A stretch of DNA of 17,105 nt from CAYIGN01 sp964363055 (GCA_964363055.1 CAYIGN010000008.1:1-17105), one strand, 5' to 3'. Counted from the stretch's first letter, positions 1-7,271 are shown. Numbers and translations are program-made. The notes: generated from the letters alone by a model not told the origin.

Positions 1-572
1 CCCCCTGCCCCGCCGCCTCTGCGCCAATACCCGAGATACGTCTCCCACGGCCCGGCCAGCCACGGATGAGCGCCAAAAATCCCGCGCCAATGCTCGCGGA
101 ATTCTACATCCATTGTAAGTATTTCTCCGAACATTTTCTGCGCCGCCATATCGCGCACTGCTTCAACGCTCTCGGCAACCGCATGATCATACCCGACTGT
201 CACGATCATTTGGGGATGCTGCCGCATCGCCTCTTCAAACTCTACGACACCCCCAAGATCAGGGATTGCCATCGGTTTCTCAATATGCAGCAGCCGCGGA
301 TTTTCATCTATTGCCGCGCGCGCCAATTTCATGTGCGAATCCGGCGGGGTGCCGATGATCATAATGTCAAAGCCACCTTTGGGCTCTTTGCCGAATTCAA
401 AGAGCTGGATTGCCTCATCCCATGCGCCGTAGCGCTTGGGATAAATCTCGGTCTTGGTGCGTTCGAGCGCCTTGGAATCCGCATCCGCCATCGCCACGTC
501 CCAGCCCATGCGGCGCGACGCCTGCGCCATGTGATTACCAATGGATCCGGCCCCGATGATTTTTACTTTCAT
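1..572 (-). CDS. Gfo/Idh/MocA-family oxidoreductase (N-terminal part, cut by window edge)
   Basis: The frame opens with ATG at 572 and runs off the window start, giving about 190 residues. The N-terminus MKVKIIGAGSIGNHMA is a Rossmann dinucleotide-binding motif (GAGSIG, residues 7-12). HIEKPMA at 96-102 carries the EKP motif typical of Gfo/Idh/MocA proteins, where the Lys is part of the active site. The middle (MIIGTPPDSHMKLARAAI) is also typical. The family oxidises or reduces sugar or inositol hydroxyls, often on nucleotide sugars, with NAD(P) in the cytoplasm. It starts 5 bp after the stop of the HAD gene and so is probably co-transcribed with it and with the large fusion gene upstream. 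The C-terminal substrate domain lies mostly outside the window, so substrate cannot be guessed. A second family member in this window (4717-5114) is degraded. The family call is strong. Confidence 0.9.
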   Translation of the reverse strand, partial: MKVKIIGAGSIGNHMAQASRRMGWDVAMADADSKALERTKTEIYPKRYGAWDEAIQLFEFGKEPKGGFDIMIIGTPPDSHMKLARAAIDENPRLLHIEKPMAIPDLGGVVEFEEAMRQHPQMIVTVGYDHAVAESVEAVRDMAAQKMFGEILTMDVEFREHWRGIFGAHPWLAGPWETYLGYWRRGGGAG

Positions 573-577
573 ACGTA

Positions 578-1216
578 CTAAGTTAAATATTTTTCTATTT
601 CATGGATGCCGGAAATCACTGGAAACCCCTCCGTATAACTGCTCCAATCGTGGAAGCCGGAGGCGATGGCTATAAAACGGGCGCCGCACTCCTGCGCCGC
701 GCGCCAGTCCCCCTCGCCGTCTCCGACCACCACAACCTCGCGCGTATCTACTCCTTCCCGCCCGATAATCCCGCGCAGATTTTCTTCCTTGGTCGGCGGT
801 GTTCCGTACACTCCCTTGAAATAACTCTTGATGCCCAGCCGCTCCACAGATACGAGGAGTGCCGACTCGGGAGTGCCAGAATTCAAATAAAGACAATGCT
901 GCAATGAAAGAGCGTCCAGCACCTTGCGCGCATCGAGAATCAGCCCGCGGTCGGCTATGGCTTTTTGCACCAGTTCATCGAACCGCGCGGCGTACTTCTC
1001 CACCAGCAAGTTAATCTCAGAAGCCGGCGTGCCGGACCGAACCAGAATGTCGCGCGCTATGTCAAAGCGGGTGCCGACATTACATGACAACACATCTGCG
1101 ACGATCGGTGGCGATATCTTCGGATCATCTGTGAATACGGCATACCACGCGTTGCCCTTGAAGTGATTCGAATCCACCAGCGTCCCGTCAAAATCAAATA
1201 CCACCACCTTTATCAT
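578..1216 (-). CDS. HAD-superfamily phosphatase (phosphoglycolate phosphatase-like)
   Basis: The product is 212 residues counted from ATG 1216. HAD motif I is FDFDGTLVDSN (D8 nucleophile, D10), motif II is S113 in LYLNSGTP, the motif III Lys is K143 in TKEEN, and motif IV is GDGEGD (D166, D170). An alpha-helical cap of the phosphoglycolate-phosphatase type lies between motifs I and II. It would hydrolyse a small phosphorylated metabolite in the cytoplasm. Next to a NeuB-like synthase, a dephosphorylating step on a sugar-acid phosphate is an attractive role, but that is inference. An upstream ATG at 1228 is possible; 1216 is preferred because MIKVVVFDFDG is the usual family N-terminus and an AGG lies just before it. 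The longer frame to 1393 only overlaps the end of the upstream gene. The start follows the upstream stop (1236-1238) by about 20 bp, so the two genes look operonic. Confidence 0.88.
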   Translation of the reverse strand: MIKVVVFDFDGTLVDSNHFKGNAWYAVFTDDPKISPPIVADVLSCNVGTRFDIARDILVRSGTPASEINLLVEKYAARFDELVQKAIADRGLILDARKVLDALSLQHCLYLNSGTPESALLVSVERLGIKSYFKGVYGTPPTKEENLRGIIGREGVDTREVVVVGDGEGDWRAAQECGARFIAIASGFHDWSSYTEGFPVISGIHEIEKYLT

Positions 1217-1235
1217 GGGCCTAACCATATCATCA

Positions 1236-4019
1236 TCAGACCGCTCCGGCCAATTCCTCCTCGGTGATGTCCTCCAACTGGTGCTGGCCCCAGTTGAGCA
1301 AACGGGTCTTTCGGTCCTCGCGCGGCAGCGCTGCGATGCGCCGATCCGCATAGAACGAGTCGTCGGCATGATTGGTGGTGGATATCTCTTCAAAGATTAC
1401 GCCGCTCGGAGTGCCAAAACCATGCACCACGCCCCTGGGCACCCAAAAGGTGTCGCCCGGCTCCAGCACCTTGCGCCGTCCGTTGATTTGCACCTCCAAT
1501 ACGCCGGAAAGCACGTGGAAAGTCTCGTCTTTGCGCTTGTGGTAGTGCTCCGGATTCCACTGTCCGGGCAACTGGATTATCAATTTCTTGGCATACTCGC
1601 GGTTGAAGCATTCTACAATCGTGCAGCCGACTTCATGGAATCGCTCAACTCCATAGTGGTGGGAGAGTTCAACTGAAAAATCATGATTCACCGGAATCAG
1701 CGCCGTATTGAGCATACCCTTGACCGCGTGGATGGAATGATAGACGATTTCTTTTTTGGACGGCCGGTCCGGACGCAGGGTTTGCGGAAGCGGCTCATTC
1801 GGACCAAAGCTCCGATCTGCCGCTAAATCCTCAGCCCATCGACCGCTGGAGAGCTGCCCCGCCCCGAGGGGCATTGCAAAGAAAACGTCGCTCCGCTTGA
1901 TTAAGGCACCCCGTGGGATTTCTTTGCGCGCATACACTCCCCGCATTAAAGAACGCAAATCCTCTTTCTCCTTTGAATCAATGCTCCGCTCTCCTTCCCC
2001 GCCGCAGGATTCTGCCGCCTCTTTATATGCTTTCACCCATTCCTCTATCTGTTTTGGCGTCGCAGAATAGGCATTGAGAGTGATCGTGTCCGTTGGCATG
2101 CCGACATGTTTTTCAAAAATTCGCGCGCCTTTAGCATAGGCGATTCGCACCGCATTGAGATTGGAAGGATCTTCATGCGTGGAGAAACCGATCGTAACTC
2201 CCGGGTAACGCCTCTGCATTGTCTCAATCTGATTGAGATGCAGCTTATTATTCGGCGTCGGATATTGAGCCACGCAATGCATCAGCGCAAAATGCACTGC
2301 CCGTTTCTGGAAGAAACTCGCTATCTTGTCAATGTCGGCAATGGCAAGACCCCCGGTGGAGCAAATAACCGGCTTACCGGTCATCGCCGCCCGCTCCAAG
2401 AGCGGCCAGTCATGCGCCGAGCAGGAACCGATCTTGATGACTTCGACTCCTAATCGTTCAATCTTGTCCACCGACGGCTCGTCAAACGGGGTGCATATTG
2501 AGACAAGACCCCGGCGTTTGGTCTCCTGCACCAACGCCGCAAAATCCTCATCCGAGAGCCGTGTGGAGAGAAACCGCGGTATGTGCTTATTTTCTTTTGA
2601 CTCCCGGTGATCGGGATGGATGAAAGTATCCAAGTCCCGGAACTGAAGTTTGATCGCACCCCTGATACCGTATCTATGGGCGATGTCCGCCATCGCGTTG
2701 ATAATCTTGAGCCCGTGTTCCCGCGCGCCCTGATGGTTGTTGGCCATCTCAAAGATAAAGAGGTCTTCAAAATCAAACTTCTGGCCCCGCATACCGTTGA
2801 CGCGGCCGTTCATCTCTTTGACATAGCGTCCCAACAGCCGCGAACTTGACTGGACTTTGACGCCGACGCCAAATACCATCCGGCATCCGATTTCCCGGCA
2901 TACCGCAACCTCCGGCACATTATCCGCGAACCTGTCTCCGCCATTGGCATAGATATCCGGCTTGAGCTCGCGCAATTCCCGCGAGACGCTCATATCTTGA
3001 GGGTCGAGACCATGGCCGGTATAGATCACTTCATCCACACTTGCCAATGCCTCAATCACCGCTTTGCGCTCGGCTTGCGGCATAAACACCACTCCTTTTT
3101 TCTTTTTAAGCCATCTGTCGTTATTCAAAATCACCACGAGCTTGCCGCCGAGCTTCTTGGCCTCGCGGAAAAGCTCAATATGCCCGACATGCACCGGGTC
3201 AAATCCGCCGCTTACCGCGACTACAATGGGCTTTTTCTGAGGCATATTCGGGGTACTCATACTCTCTATAACCGCCGTGCCCTCATGGTTCGTTTCTTTC
3301 CTCTTAAGACGCTTTTGCATTAAAAACTCGGCAATTTCAAAGTCAATCGGATGGTCTATATTTACCGAGTCCTCATACGGCATCAAAAAATAAGCAAGTT
3401 TCTCCCCCGAAGTGGACTTCTGCTCACGGATCGTCCGCACCCGCATCGCATCCATTGCCCCGGTATGCATATATGCCTTGGGGAAGAGCTGGCGCGGGAG
3501 ATTTTGGGCCTCGGCAAAACCGGTTACTGACGGCGGAAGAAAGGACTTCAGCAATTTGCCGTCCGCGGCAATCCTCCAGAATTTATACGGGTGCTTGGGC
3601 GCCTCGCAAATCGGCCGCGCCGCATCCGCATCCGGATTTTTTAATAATGTCTCAATCCCCTCGTCAATCTGTGCGGCAGTGCGCAGGGGAGAAGTCGGCG
3701 GCAGGCGCAGCACAATCTCCGGCTCATACATCTCATGCTCCTTCAGCCAGTCCAGCGCATGCAGTAAAAACTCCACGTCAGTGGAGAGATCCTGCGAGAT
3801 CTCCGCGGGCCGCAGGAACGGCACCTCCGCTCCGTATGATTTTGCGACTTGCGCAATTTCCGGATCATCCGTGGAAACAATAGTTCGTGTGATATAGCGC
3901 GACTTCTTTGCCTCCTCGATGGTCCAGACAACCAAGGGCTTGCCGCAAAACGGCTTGATGTTTTTGCGCGGGACGCCCTTTGATCCCCCCCGCGCGGGAA
4001 TAATTGCGAGAATGTTCAT
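1236..4019 (-). CDS. Four-module protein: CMP-sugar synthetase (NeuA-like) + nucleotidyltransferase + NeuB-like synthase with SAF + cupin
   Basis: From ATG 4019 this gene encodes about 927 residues in one uninterrupted frame. Numbers here count from 4019. Module 1 (about 1-235) is a CMP-nonulosonate/KDO-type cytidylyltransferase: IIPARGGSKGVPRKN, LPPTSPLRT. Module 2 (about 265-400) is a second nucleotidyltransferase of the RfaE-C/TagD type, with GGFDPVHVGH (HxGH class motif) and a late SSSRLL motif. Module 3 (about 418-690) is a NeuB-type synthase: EMANNHQG, AIKLQF, STGG, HCVAQYPTP, GFSTHE, FEKH. A SAF-like segment follows at about 697-745 (RGVYARKEIPRGALI). Module 4 (about 805-895) is a cupin with HYHKRKDETFHVLSG and GDTFWVPRGVVHGF. 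Modules 1 and 3 would condense PEP with a sugar and activate the sugar acid with CMP; the roles of modules 2 and 4 are not predictable. The start 4019 is chosen over 4055 because MNILAIIPARGGSKG is the usual N-terminus. These are usually separate genes. Confidence 0.9.
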   Translation of the reverse strand: MNILAIIPARGGSKGVPRKNIKPFCGKPLVVWTIEEAKKSRYITRTIVSTDDPEIAQVAKSYGAEVPFLRPAEISQDLSTDVEFLLHALDWLKEHEMYEPEIVLRLPPTSPLRTAAQIDEGIETLLKNPDADAARPICEAPKHPYKFWRIAADGKLLKSFLPPSVTGFAEAQNLPRQLFPKAYMHTGAMDAMRVRTIREQKSTSGEKLAYFLMPYEDSVNIDHPIDFEIAEFLMQKRLKRKETNHEGTAVIESMSTPNMPQKKPIVVAVSGGFDPVHVGHIELFREAKKLGGKLVVILNNDRWLKKKKGVVFMPQAERKAVIEALASVDEVIYTGHGLDPQDMSVSRELRELKPDIYANGGDRFADNVPEVAVCREIGCRMVFGVGVKVQSSSRLLGRYVKEMNGRVNGMRGQKFDFEDLFIFEMANNHQGAREHGLKIINAMADIAHRYGIRGAIKLQFRDLDTFIHPDHRESKENKHIPRFLSTRLSDEDFAALVQETKRRGLVSICTPFDEPSVDKIERLGVEVIKIGSCSAHDWPLLERAAMTGKPVICSTGGLAIADIDKIASFFQKRAVHFALMHCVAQYPTPNNKLHLNQIETMQRRYPGVTIGFSTHEDPSNLNAVRIAYAKGARIFEKHVGMPTDTITLNAYSATPKQIEEWVKAYKEAAESCGGEGERSIDSKEKEDLRSLMRGVYARKEIPRGALIKRSDVFFAMPLGAGQLSSGRWAEDLAADRSFGPNEPLPQTLRPDRPSKKEIVYHSIHAVKGMLNTALIPVNHDFSVELSHHYGVERFHEVGCTIVECFNREYAKKLIIQLPGQWNPEHYHKRKDETFHVLSGVLEVQINGRRKVLEPGDTFWVPRGVVHGFGTPSGVIFEEISTTNHADDSFYADRRIAALPREDRKTRLLNWGQHQLEDITEEELAGAV

Positions 4020-4064
4020 GGCTTTTACGCTACATAAAACGAGGATTTTGAGCAAATTGTTTTG

Positions 4065-4101
4065 AAAGAAAAAGGCCTATTGAAGGGAACTTCAATAGGC
4101 C
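4065..4101 (-). terminator. Rho-independent terminator
   Basis: A perfect 11-bp inverted repeat (GGCCTATTGAA at 4074-4084, TTCAATAGGCC at 4091-4101) encloses a 6-nt loop. Read on the minus strand it is followed by a U-rich tract (TTTTTCTTT, 4073-4065). It lies just after the decayed kinase gene and 45 bp before the fusion gene start. It should therefore end the upstream transcript and leave the fusion gene needing its own promoter or read-through. I could not find a convincing promoter in 4020-4064. Confidence 0.85.
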
Positions 4102-4136
4102 GCACTGAAGATCTCTGGTGTCTATCCCTTGGGAAA

Positions 4137-4692
4137 TTAGATTCCCACCGTTACCATACGCAGAACCATGTCCACGCACTCTCTGATTGGACGCTCCGTG
4201 TCGATCTCGGTAGCTGCCACGAAACCGATGGGCCCGAAGAAATCCAAAGCCCACTTGAACCGATCCGATGTATTGATGTTTGACAGACCGCCTTCTGCCT
4301 GCCTTTTGGCAATTCGCCGTTCGATCTCCGCATCGGAGGGGACGGCGAGGCGGAATGCGTAAAAAGGTGCCCCTCTCTACTAACGCGTTATAAAGCATCT
4401 CCAGCGGCATCTTGAATTCCCGCATAGAGAAGGTGCCGGTCAGGACAACCGTTTTACCCTGTTCTACCCATGCGAACGCCCGCTTTGTTAGTTCAGCATA
4501 GGACAGCATAACTACGAACCGCTCTGTATGGCTACCCAAGAGCTTCAATTCCGGATTAGGAAAGAGCTCTTGACGGATGCCATTGATATCAAGATGCACG
4601 AACGAAATCTCCCTTGCCAACCCTTCGGCAAGCCAACTCTTTCCAGTTAACGGCGGACCCGACAGAACAATCACGCATGACTTCAGTGACAT
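4137..4692 (-). pseudogene. P-loop kinase / AAA_33-like ATPase, frameshifted
   Basis: From ATG 4692 the frame reads MSLKSCVIVLSGPPLTGKSW, a Walker A P-loop (GPPLTGKS, residues 12-19). Family-like sequence continues to about residue 107 (MLYNALVER). It then becomes low-quality, Arg-rich sequence that runs to 4030. The continuing protein is in another frame: APFYAFRLAVPSDAEIERRI onward, ending in MVLRMVTVGI with TAA at 4137-4139. Start to stop spans 556 nt (3n+1), so one extra base explains the break. The likely site is the C4 run at 4370-4373. Repaired, it would be a nucleotide-dependent small-molecule or zeta-toxin-like kinase of about 184 residues. A strong SD (GAGAGGGGGG, 4698-4707) supports ATG 4692 rather than GTG 4698. 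A sequencing error or a programmed +1 shift cannot be excluded. Confidence 0.82.
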
Positions 4693-4697
4693 CGACA

Positions 4698-4707
4698 CCC
4701 CCCTCTC
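4698..4707 (-). promoter_or_regulatory. Ribosome binding site of the kinase pseudogene
   Basis: On the minus strand GAGAGGGGGG precedes ATG 4692, with the GAGG core about 9 nt away. This spacing selects ATG 4692 over the in-frame GTG at 4698, which would overlap the SD. Most genes in the window lack such a motif. Confidence 0.6.
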
Positions 4708-4716
4708 AGTGTACCT

Positions 4717-5114
4717 TTACAAAAGTTCTTCAATATTTACAGGTCTTCCCGTAAAGTGCGATCGGTAAATACCATACGTCATCTTCATCACCATCATTCC
4801 ATAATTGAAAGCGCCATTGGCTTCTCGCAGATCACGTGGCACCCGCGCCGGATCGCAAGAAGCGTATGGCTGTAGTGGAACGGCGCCTGCGTCGCGACGA
4901 TAACTATGTCCAGCGGGACAACGTTCGTCAGCATCTCTTCGATTGTCTCAACAATTGCGCATTGCGGATATTGCTCCGCCGCCTCTAAATAGCGCTTGCT
5001 GTCTGGTTCGGCGATCGCAACAAGCTCCGCTCCTGGGATATTTTTCCATATACGAGCATGGTTTCTTCCCATCTCGCCAAATCCGGCAATCCCTACACAG
5101 ATTCTCTCTAGCAT
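4717..5114 (-). pseudogene. Gfo/Idh/MocA oxidoreductase remnant with large internal deletion
   Basis: The N-terminal 106 residues are a normal Gfo/Idh/MocA nucleotide-binding domain. GIAGFGEMG carries GxGxxG, IAEPDSK follows strand 2, and CEKPMALSIME (96-106) holds the EKP motif. A TGA then occurs. Immediately after, in another frame, 25 codons read MVMKMTYGIYRSHFTGRPVN and end in TAA at 4717-4719. That matches the extreme C-terminal helix/tail of the same family (..YRSxxTGRPV..). The roughly 200 residues of the substrate domain are missing, so this is one gene with its middle deleted and the ends out of frame, not a short enzyme. ATG 5114 has a strong SD (GAGGAGGGG, 5119-5127). The remnant stop lies 24 bp before the kinase start, so the two were probably one operon. 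Confidence 0.85.
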
Positions 5115-5118
5115 GACT

Positions 5119-5127
5119 CCCCTCCTC
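5119..5127 (-). promoter_or_regulatory. Strong ribosome binding site of the Gfo/Idh remnant
   Basis: GAGGAGGGG on the minus strand, with the AGGAGG core 6 nt from ATG 5114. It is near-ideal and fixes the start of the remnant gene. Confidence 0.65.
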
Positions 5128-5190
5128 GACTTTCTGTTCCCTTAATTAACTAAACCAGTCAAAGTACTCTGTCCATTTCGTTTATCACAA

Positions 5191-5224
5191 ATCCGCGCGG
5201 CCGTCAAATGACGGCCGCGCGGAT
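5191..5224. repeat. GC-rich perfect inverted repeat (possible terminator of the methyltransferase transcript)
   Basis: The 16-nt arms ATCCGCGCGGCCGTCA (5191-5206) and its exact reverse complement (5209-5224) are separated by AA. It lies about 120 bp beyond the methyltransferase stop on the minus strand. The following bases on that strand are only modestly T-rich (TTTGTGATAAACG), so termination is plausible but not demonstrated. A mobile-element end or protein-binding site is an alternative. Confidence 0.6.
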
Positions 5225-5255
5225 GAATTAACAAAACGCCAAGTGGTCGAGCACG

Positions 5256-5297
5256 AAATCGTACACTTATCCGCGATCGCGGATAAGTGTACGATTT
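5256..5297. repeat. 42-bp perfect palindrome
   Basis: Bases 5256-5297 equal their own reverse complement without a mismatch. The centre is between 5276 and 5277 in CGCGATCGCG, and each arm is 21 nt ending in AAATCGTACAC. No spacer is present. It may be a cruciform or terminator hairpin, a dimeric protein site, or two abutted transposon ends. None of these can be chosen from sequence alone. Confidence 0.9.
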
Positions 5298-5301
5298 GAC
5301 A

Positions 5302-5323
5302 TGATACACCTCTGATACACCTC
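5302..5323. repeat. 11-bp tandem duplication
   Basis: TGATACACCTC occurs twice head-to-tail at 5302-5312 and 5313-5323. A similar TGATACACTCC lies at 5360-5370 inside the last codons of the methyltransferase gene, which suggests local slippage or partial duplication at the 3' end of that gene. Confidence 0.7.
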
Positions 5324-5346
5324 AATGATTACTTCCGCTCCGACGA

Positions 5347-6129
5347 CTACTTCCGAAAATGATACACTCCGATGGCGCCGGTGTGCGGAAGGTCGCGCTC
5401 AAGCGGGACGATATGGTTTTCTATCCAACGGATGAACTCGTTAATCCGTTCTTTGGTAATAGGTAGTTTTGAGTCGCGGCTGACGTTGGGAAGCCGGCGC
5501 TCCAAATCGCGCGCCAGTTTCTCGCCGTGCGCCCAGTCCTGATCCACGGTACGCCAAGTTAATTTCATTTTCAGTTTCTTGGCCCAATCCGTAAATTCAA
5601 TCGGCGTTAAATAATGCAAGTCCGCCAGAGTAATCTTCGCGCGGAATAAATGCCAAAGAGTAAGCAGGATATAGCCGCGCGGATTGGTCCAGTTGGGACA
5701 GGTAATGATCAGGCGCCCGCCGGGCTTTAGCATTGCTTTGAGCGCGCGGAGGGTGCGGAGCGGATCATCCATATGTTCCAGCGTCCCCAAAGAGACAATC
5801 ACGTCAAACTTTTCTTTAACCCGGCTTATGTCGGTGGAGATATAGGCAAGATTCGGCAGGACGTAAGAATTCTTGGCAAGCCGGATGGCTTCTCTGGAAA
5901 AATCTGCGCCCAGCACAAATTTTGCCCGGCGCCTTGCAATTTCGTAAGCAACCTCTCCGGTGCCGCAGCCGGCATCCAATACGGTCTTATTCTTCCAGGA
6001 CATCTCCTTGAGCACCTCGGCGCGGGCCGGGGGTATTTTATCACCCGAAAAAAGAAGCGAGGTGTAATGGCGCGCCTCTCCTTTTTTATATATCGAGTCG
6101 TAAAAAGATTTAAGCCGGCGATTCTTCAT
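5347..6129 (-). CDS. Class I SAM-dependent methyltransferase
   Basis: The product has 260 residues. Motif I is LDAGCGTGEVA (51-61), the SAM ribose-binding acidic residue is D76 in GADFS, motif II is FDVIVSLGTLEHMDDP (108-123), and motif III is MLKPGGRLIITCP (133-145). This is the Methyltransf_11/25 pattern seen in small-molecule and sugar O-/N-methyltransferases. It is cytoplasmic with no signal peptide. The start lies 5 bp after the stop of the glycosyltransferase gene with no recognisable SD, so translation is probably coupled to that gene. In this context it most likely methylates a sugar or glycan intermediate; a ubiquinone-type or protein target cannot be excluded from sequence. Confidence 0.88.
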   Translation of the reverse strand: MKNRRLKSFYDSIYKKGEARHYTSLLFSGDKIPPARAEVLKEMSWKNKTVLDAGCGTGEVAYEIARRRAKFVLGADFSREAIRLAKNSYVLPNLAYISTDISRVKEKFDVIVSLGTLEHMDDPLRTLRALKAMLKPGGRLIITCPNWTNPRGYILLTLWHLFRAKITLADLHYLTPIEFTDWAKKLKMKLTWRTVDQDWAHGEKLARDLERRLPNVSRDSKLPITKERINEFIRWIENHIVPLERDLPHTGAIGVYHFRK

Positions 6130-6134
6130 AAGGT

Positions 6135-7268
6135 CTATAGATGCGTTTCCAAAAATGTCAACTTGGCTATCTGATCCCCGCTCAGGCCATCGGCAGTTTG
6201 CTTTTCAAATTCGTGCTTGCGCGCCCTGATCAGCCCCAGAATTCCTTGTTTGTCTTTTTTAGCATATTGATTGATGAGAAACAAAGCGTTTGCGAGAACT
6301 CCATAATTGACAGTAGTAAGCCACTCGTCCAACAAGCCGTCAACGTCAATTCTTTTTCTATTAAAGGTGAGTATTGAATATCGCACAAATCGCCATATCT
6401 CGCGAGCCATTTTCCGCTTGTATTGCCAGCTGCGCCGCAACCATGGTCCCAAGATTAAGTGTTTCCGCCTCAAAGGGATGGCTGAGGACGTAAAGAGCCA
6501 CCACGGAATGGTGAGAACAAAACGTGTAACGGCAAAGGGCTCAAGTTCGCCGATGGTGTAAGGATTGGTGGGGTGGCGCACGATATGCAGGCGGCCGTCC
6601 TGCAGCTGCCGGTGCAAGAATTCTGGCACGGAATAACTGCGGGTGGCAAGCGCCACTTCCGAGAGGGTCAGCGTAAGACCATTAAACCACCACGGGGTCT
6701 TGCGCCTGAAAATTTTTTTAAGAAGATCAGTCCGGTAAAGGCCGAAGAAAAAAATAGTGGTGGTGCGGCCGCGGAGATACAAACGGTATAATTGCTGATG
6801 ATCCAAGGACGTAAAATCATGTCTTACTTCCTTGATAAAAGGATTATCTCGGTTGATGAAATACTTATGGTAATAACTCATAGCGACACCATAGGAGGGA
6901 TTCTTTTCCAGTATGTCCACCAGTGTCTCTACAAACTGCGGATGCCACCAATCGTCGTCAGAGGCCCACATGAAGTATTTACCCTTCGCTTCTCGTAACA
7001 CAAACTCATGATTTGCCATGCCGTTGATATCTGTTTTTTGGCGGATATAAGAGATACGGGGGTCTCTAGCCGCGTACGAACGCACCAGCTCTTCGGTGCC
7101 GTCGGTTGAGGCATTATCGGAAACTATATACTCAATATTTTTATAGGTCTGGTCAAGAAGCGCTTTTAAGGCGTCTTTGAGGAGATTAGCGCGGTTGCGA
7201 GTGGGCAGACCGACCGACACTAAAGGAGTTCCTCTGTCTAAATCACGTTGTGAAGAGATAGCGTTCAT
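6135..7268 (-). CDS. Family 2 glycosyltransferase (GT-A fold)
   Basis: The product has 377 residues. The N-terminal GT-A domain has LVSVGLPTRNR (16-26), DNASTDGT (51-58, nucleotide-sugar binding) and MWASDDDWW (100-108) containing the metal-binding DxD motif. The C-terminal part is rich in Trp, Arg and hydrophobics (WWLFTSSAIPLRRKH) and may contact the membrane. The protein would move an activated sugar onto a lipid-linked or growing glycan at the inner face of the membrane. It starts 3 bp after the stop of the aldo/keto reductase gene, without an SD, and is followed after 5 bp by the methyltransferase. This tight spacing marks a co-translated unit. Donor and acceptor cannot be predicted. Confidence 0.92.
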   Translation of the reverse strand: MNAISSQRDLDRGTPLVSVGLPTRNRANLLKDALKALLDQTYKNIEYIVSDNASTDGTEELVRSYAARDPRISYIRQKTDINGMANHEFVLREAKGKYFMWASDDDWWHPQFVETLVDILEKNPSYGVAMSYYHKYFINRDNPFIKEVRHDFTSLDHQQLYRLYLRGRTTTIFFFGLYRTDLLKKIFRRKTPWWFNGLTLTLSEVALATRSYSVPEFLHRQLQDGRLHIVRHPTNPYTIGELEPFAVTRFVLTIPWWLFTSSAIPLRRKHLILGPWLRRSWQYKRKMAREIWRFVRYSILTFNRKRIDVDGLLDEWLTTVNYGVLANALFLINQYAKKDKQGILGLIRARKHEFEKQTADGLSGDQIAKLTFLETHL

Positions 7269-7271
7269 ACA

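Noticed and set aside
66..581. Plus-strand 171-codon open frame
   Set aside because: It is antisense to the clear Gfo/Idh/MocA gene at 1-572, has no recognisable motif, and is rich in Arg, His and Cys, as shadow frames of GC-rich genes are.
1217..1393. N-terminal extension of the HAD frame to ATG 1393
   Set aside because: The extra 59 residues overlap the cupin-end coding sequence of the previous gene and are low-quality Arg/Ser-rich sequence; the HAD fold starts at MIKVVVFDFDG.
3412..3897. Plus-strand 161-codon open frame inside the fusion gene
   Set aside because: Antisense to the NeuA-like module, Ser/Arg/Ala-rich, with no motif and no start signals.
4030..4136. Extension of the kinase frame through the terminator
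   Set aside because: After residue 107 the frame is out of phase with the conserved kinase sequence, and it runs through a perfect terminator hairpin; the real end is the TAA at 4137-4139.
6127..6145. AGGTCTATAG at the GT2/methyltransferase junction as a third MITE tip
   Set aside because: Only seven or so bases match the tip, no opposite end or target duplication is present, and the genes are already tightly spaced.
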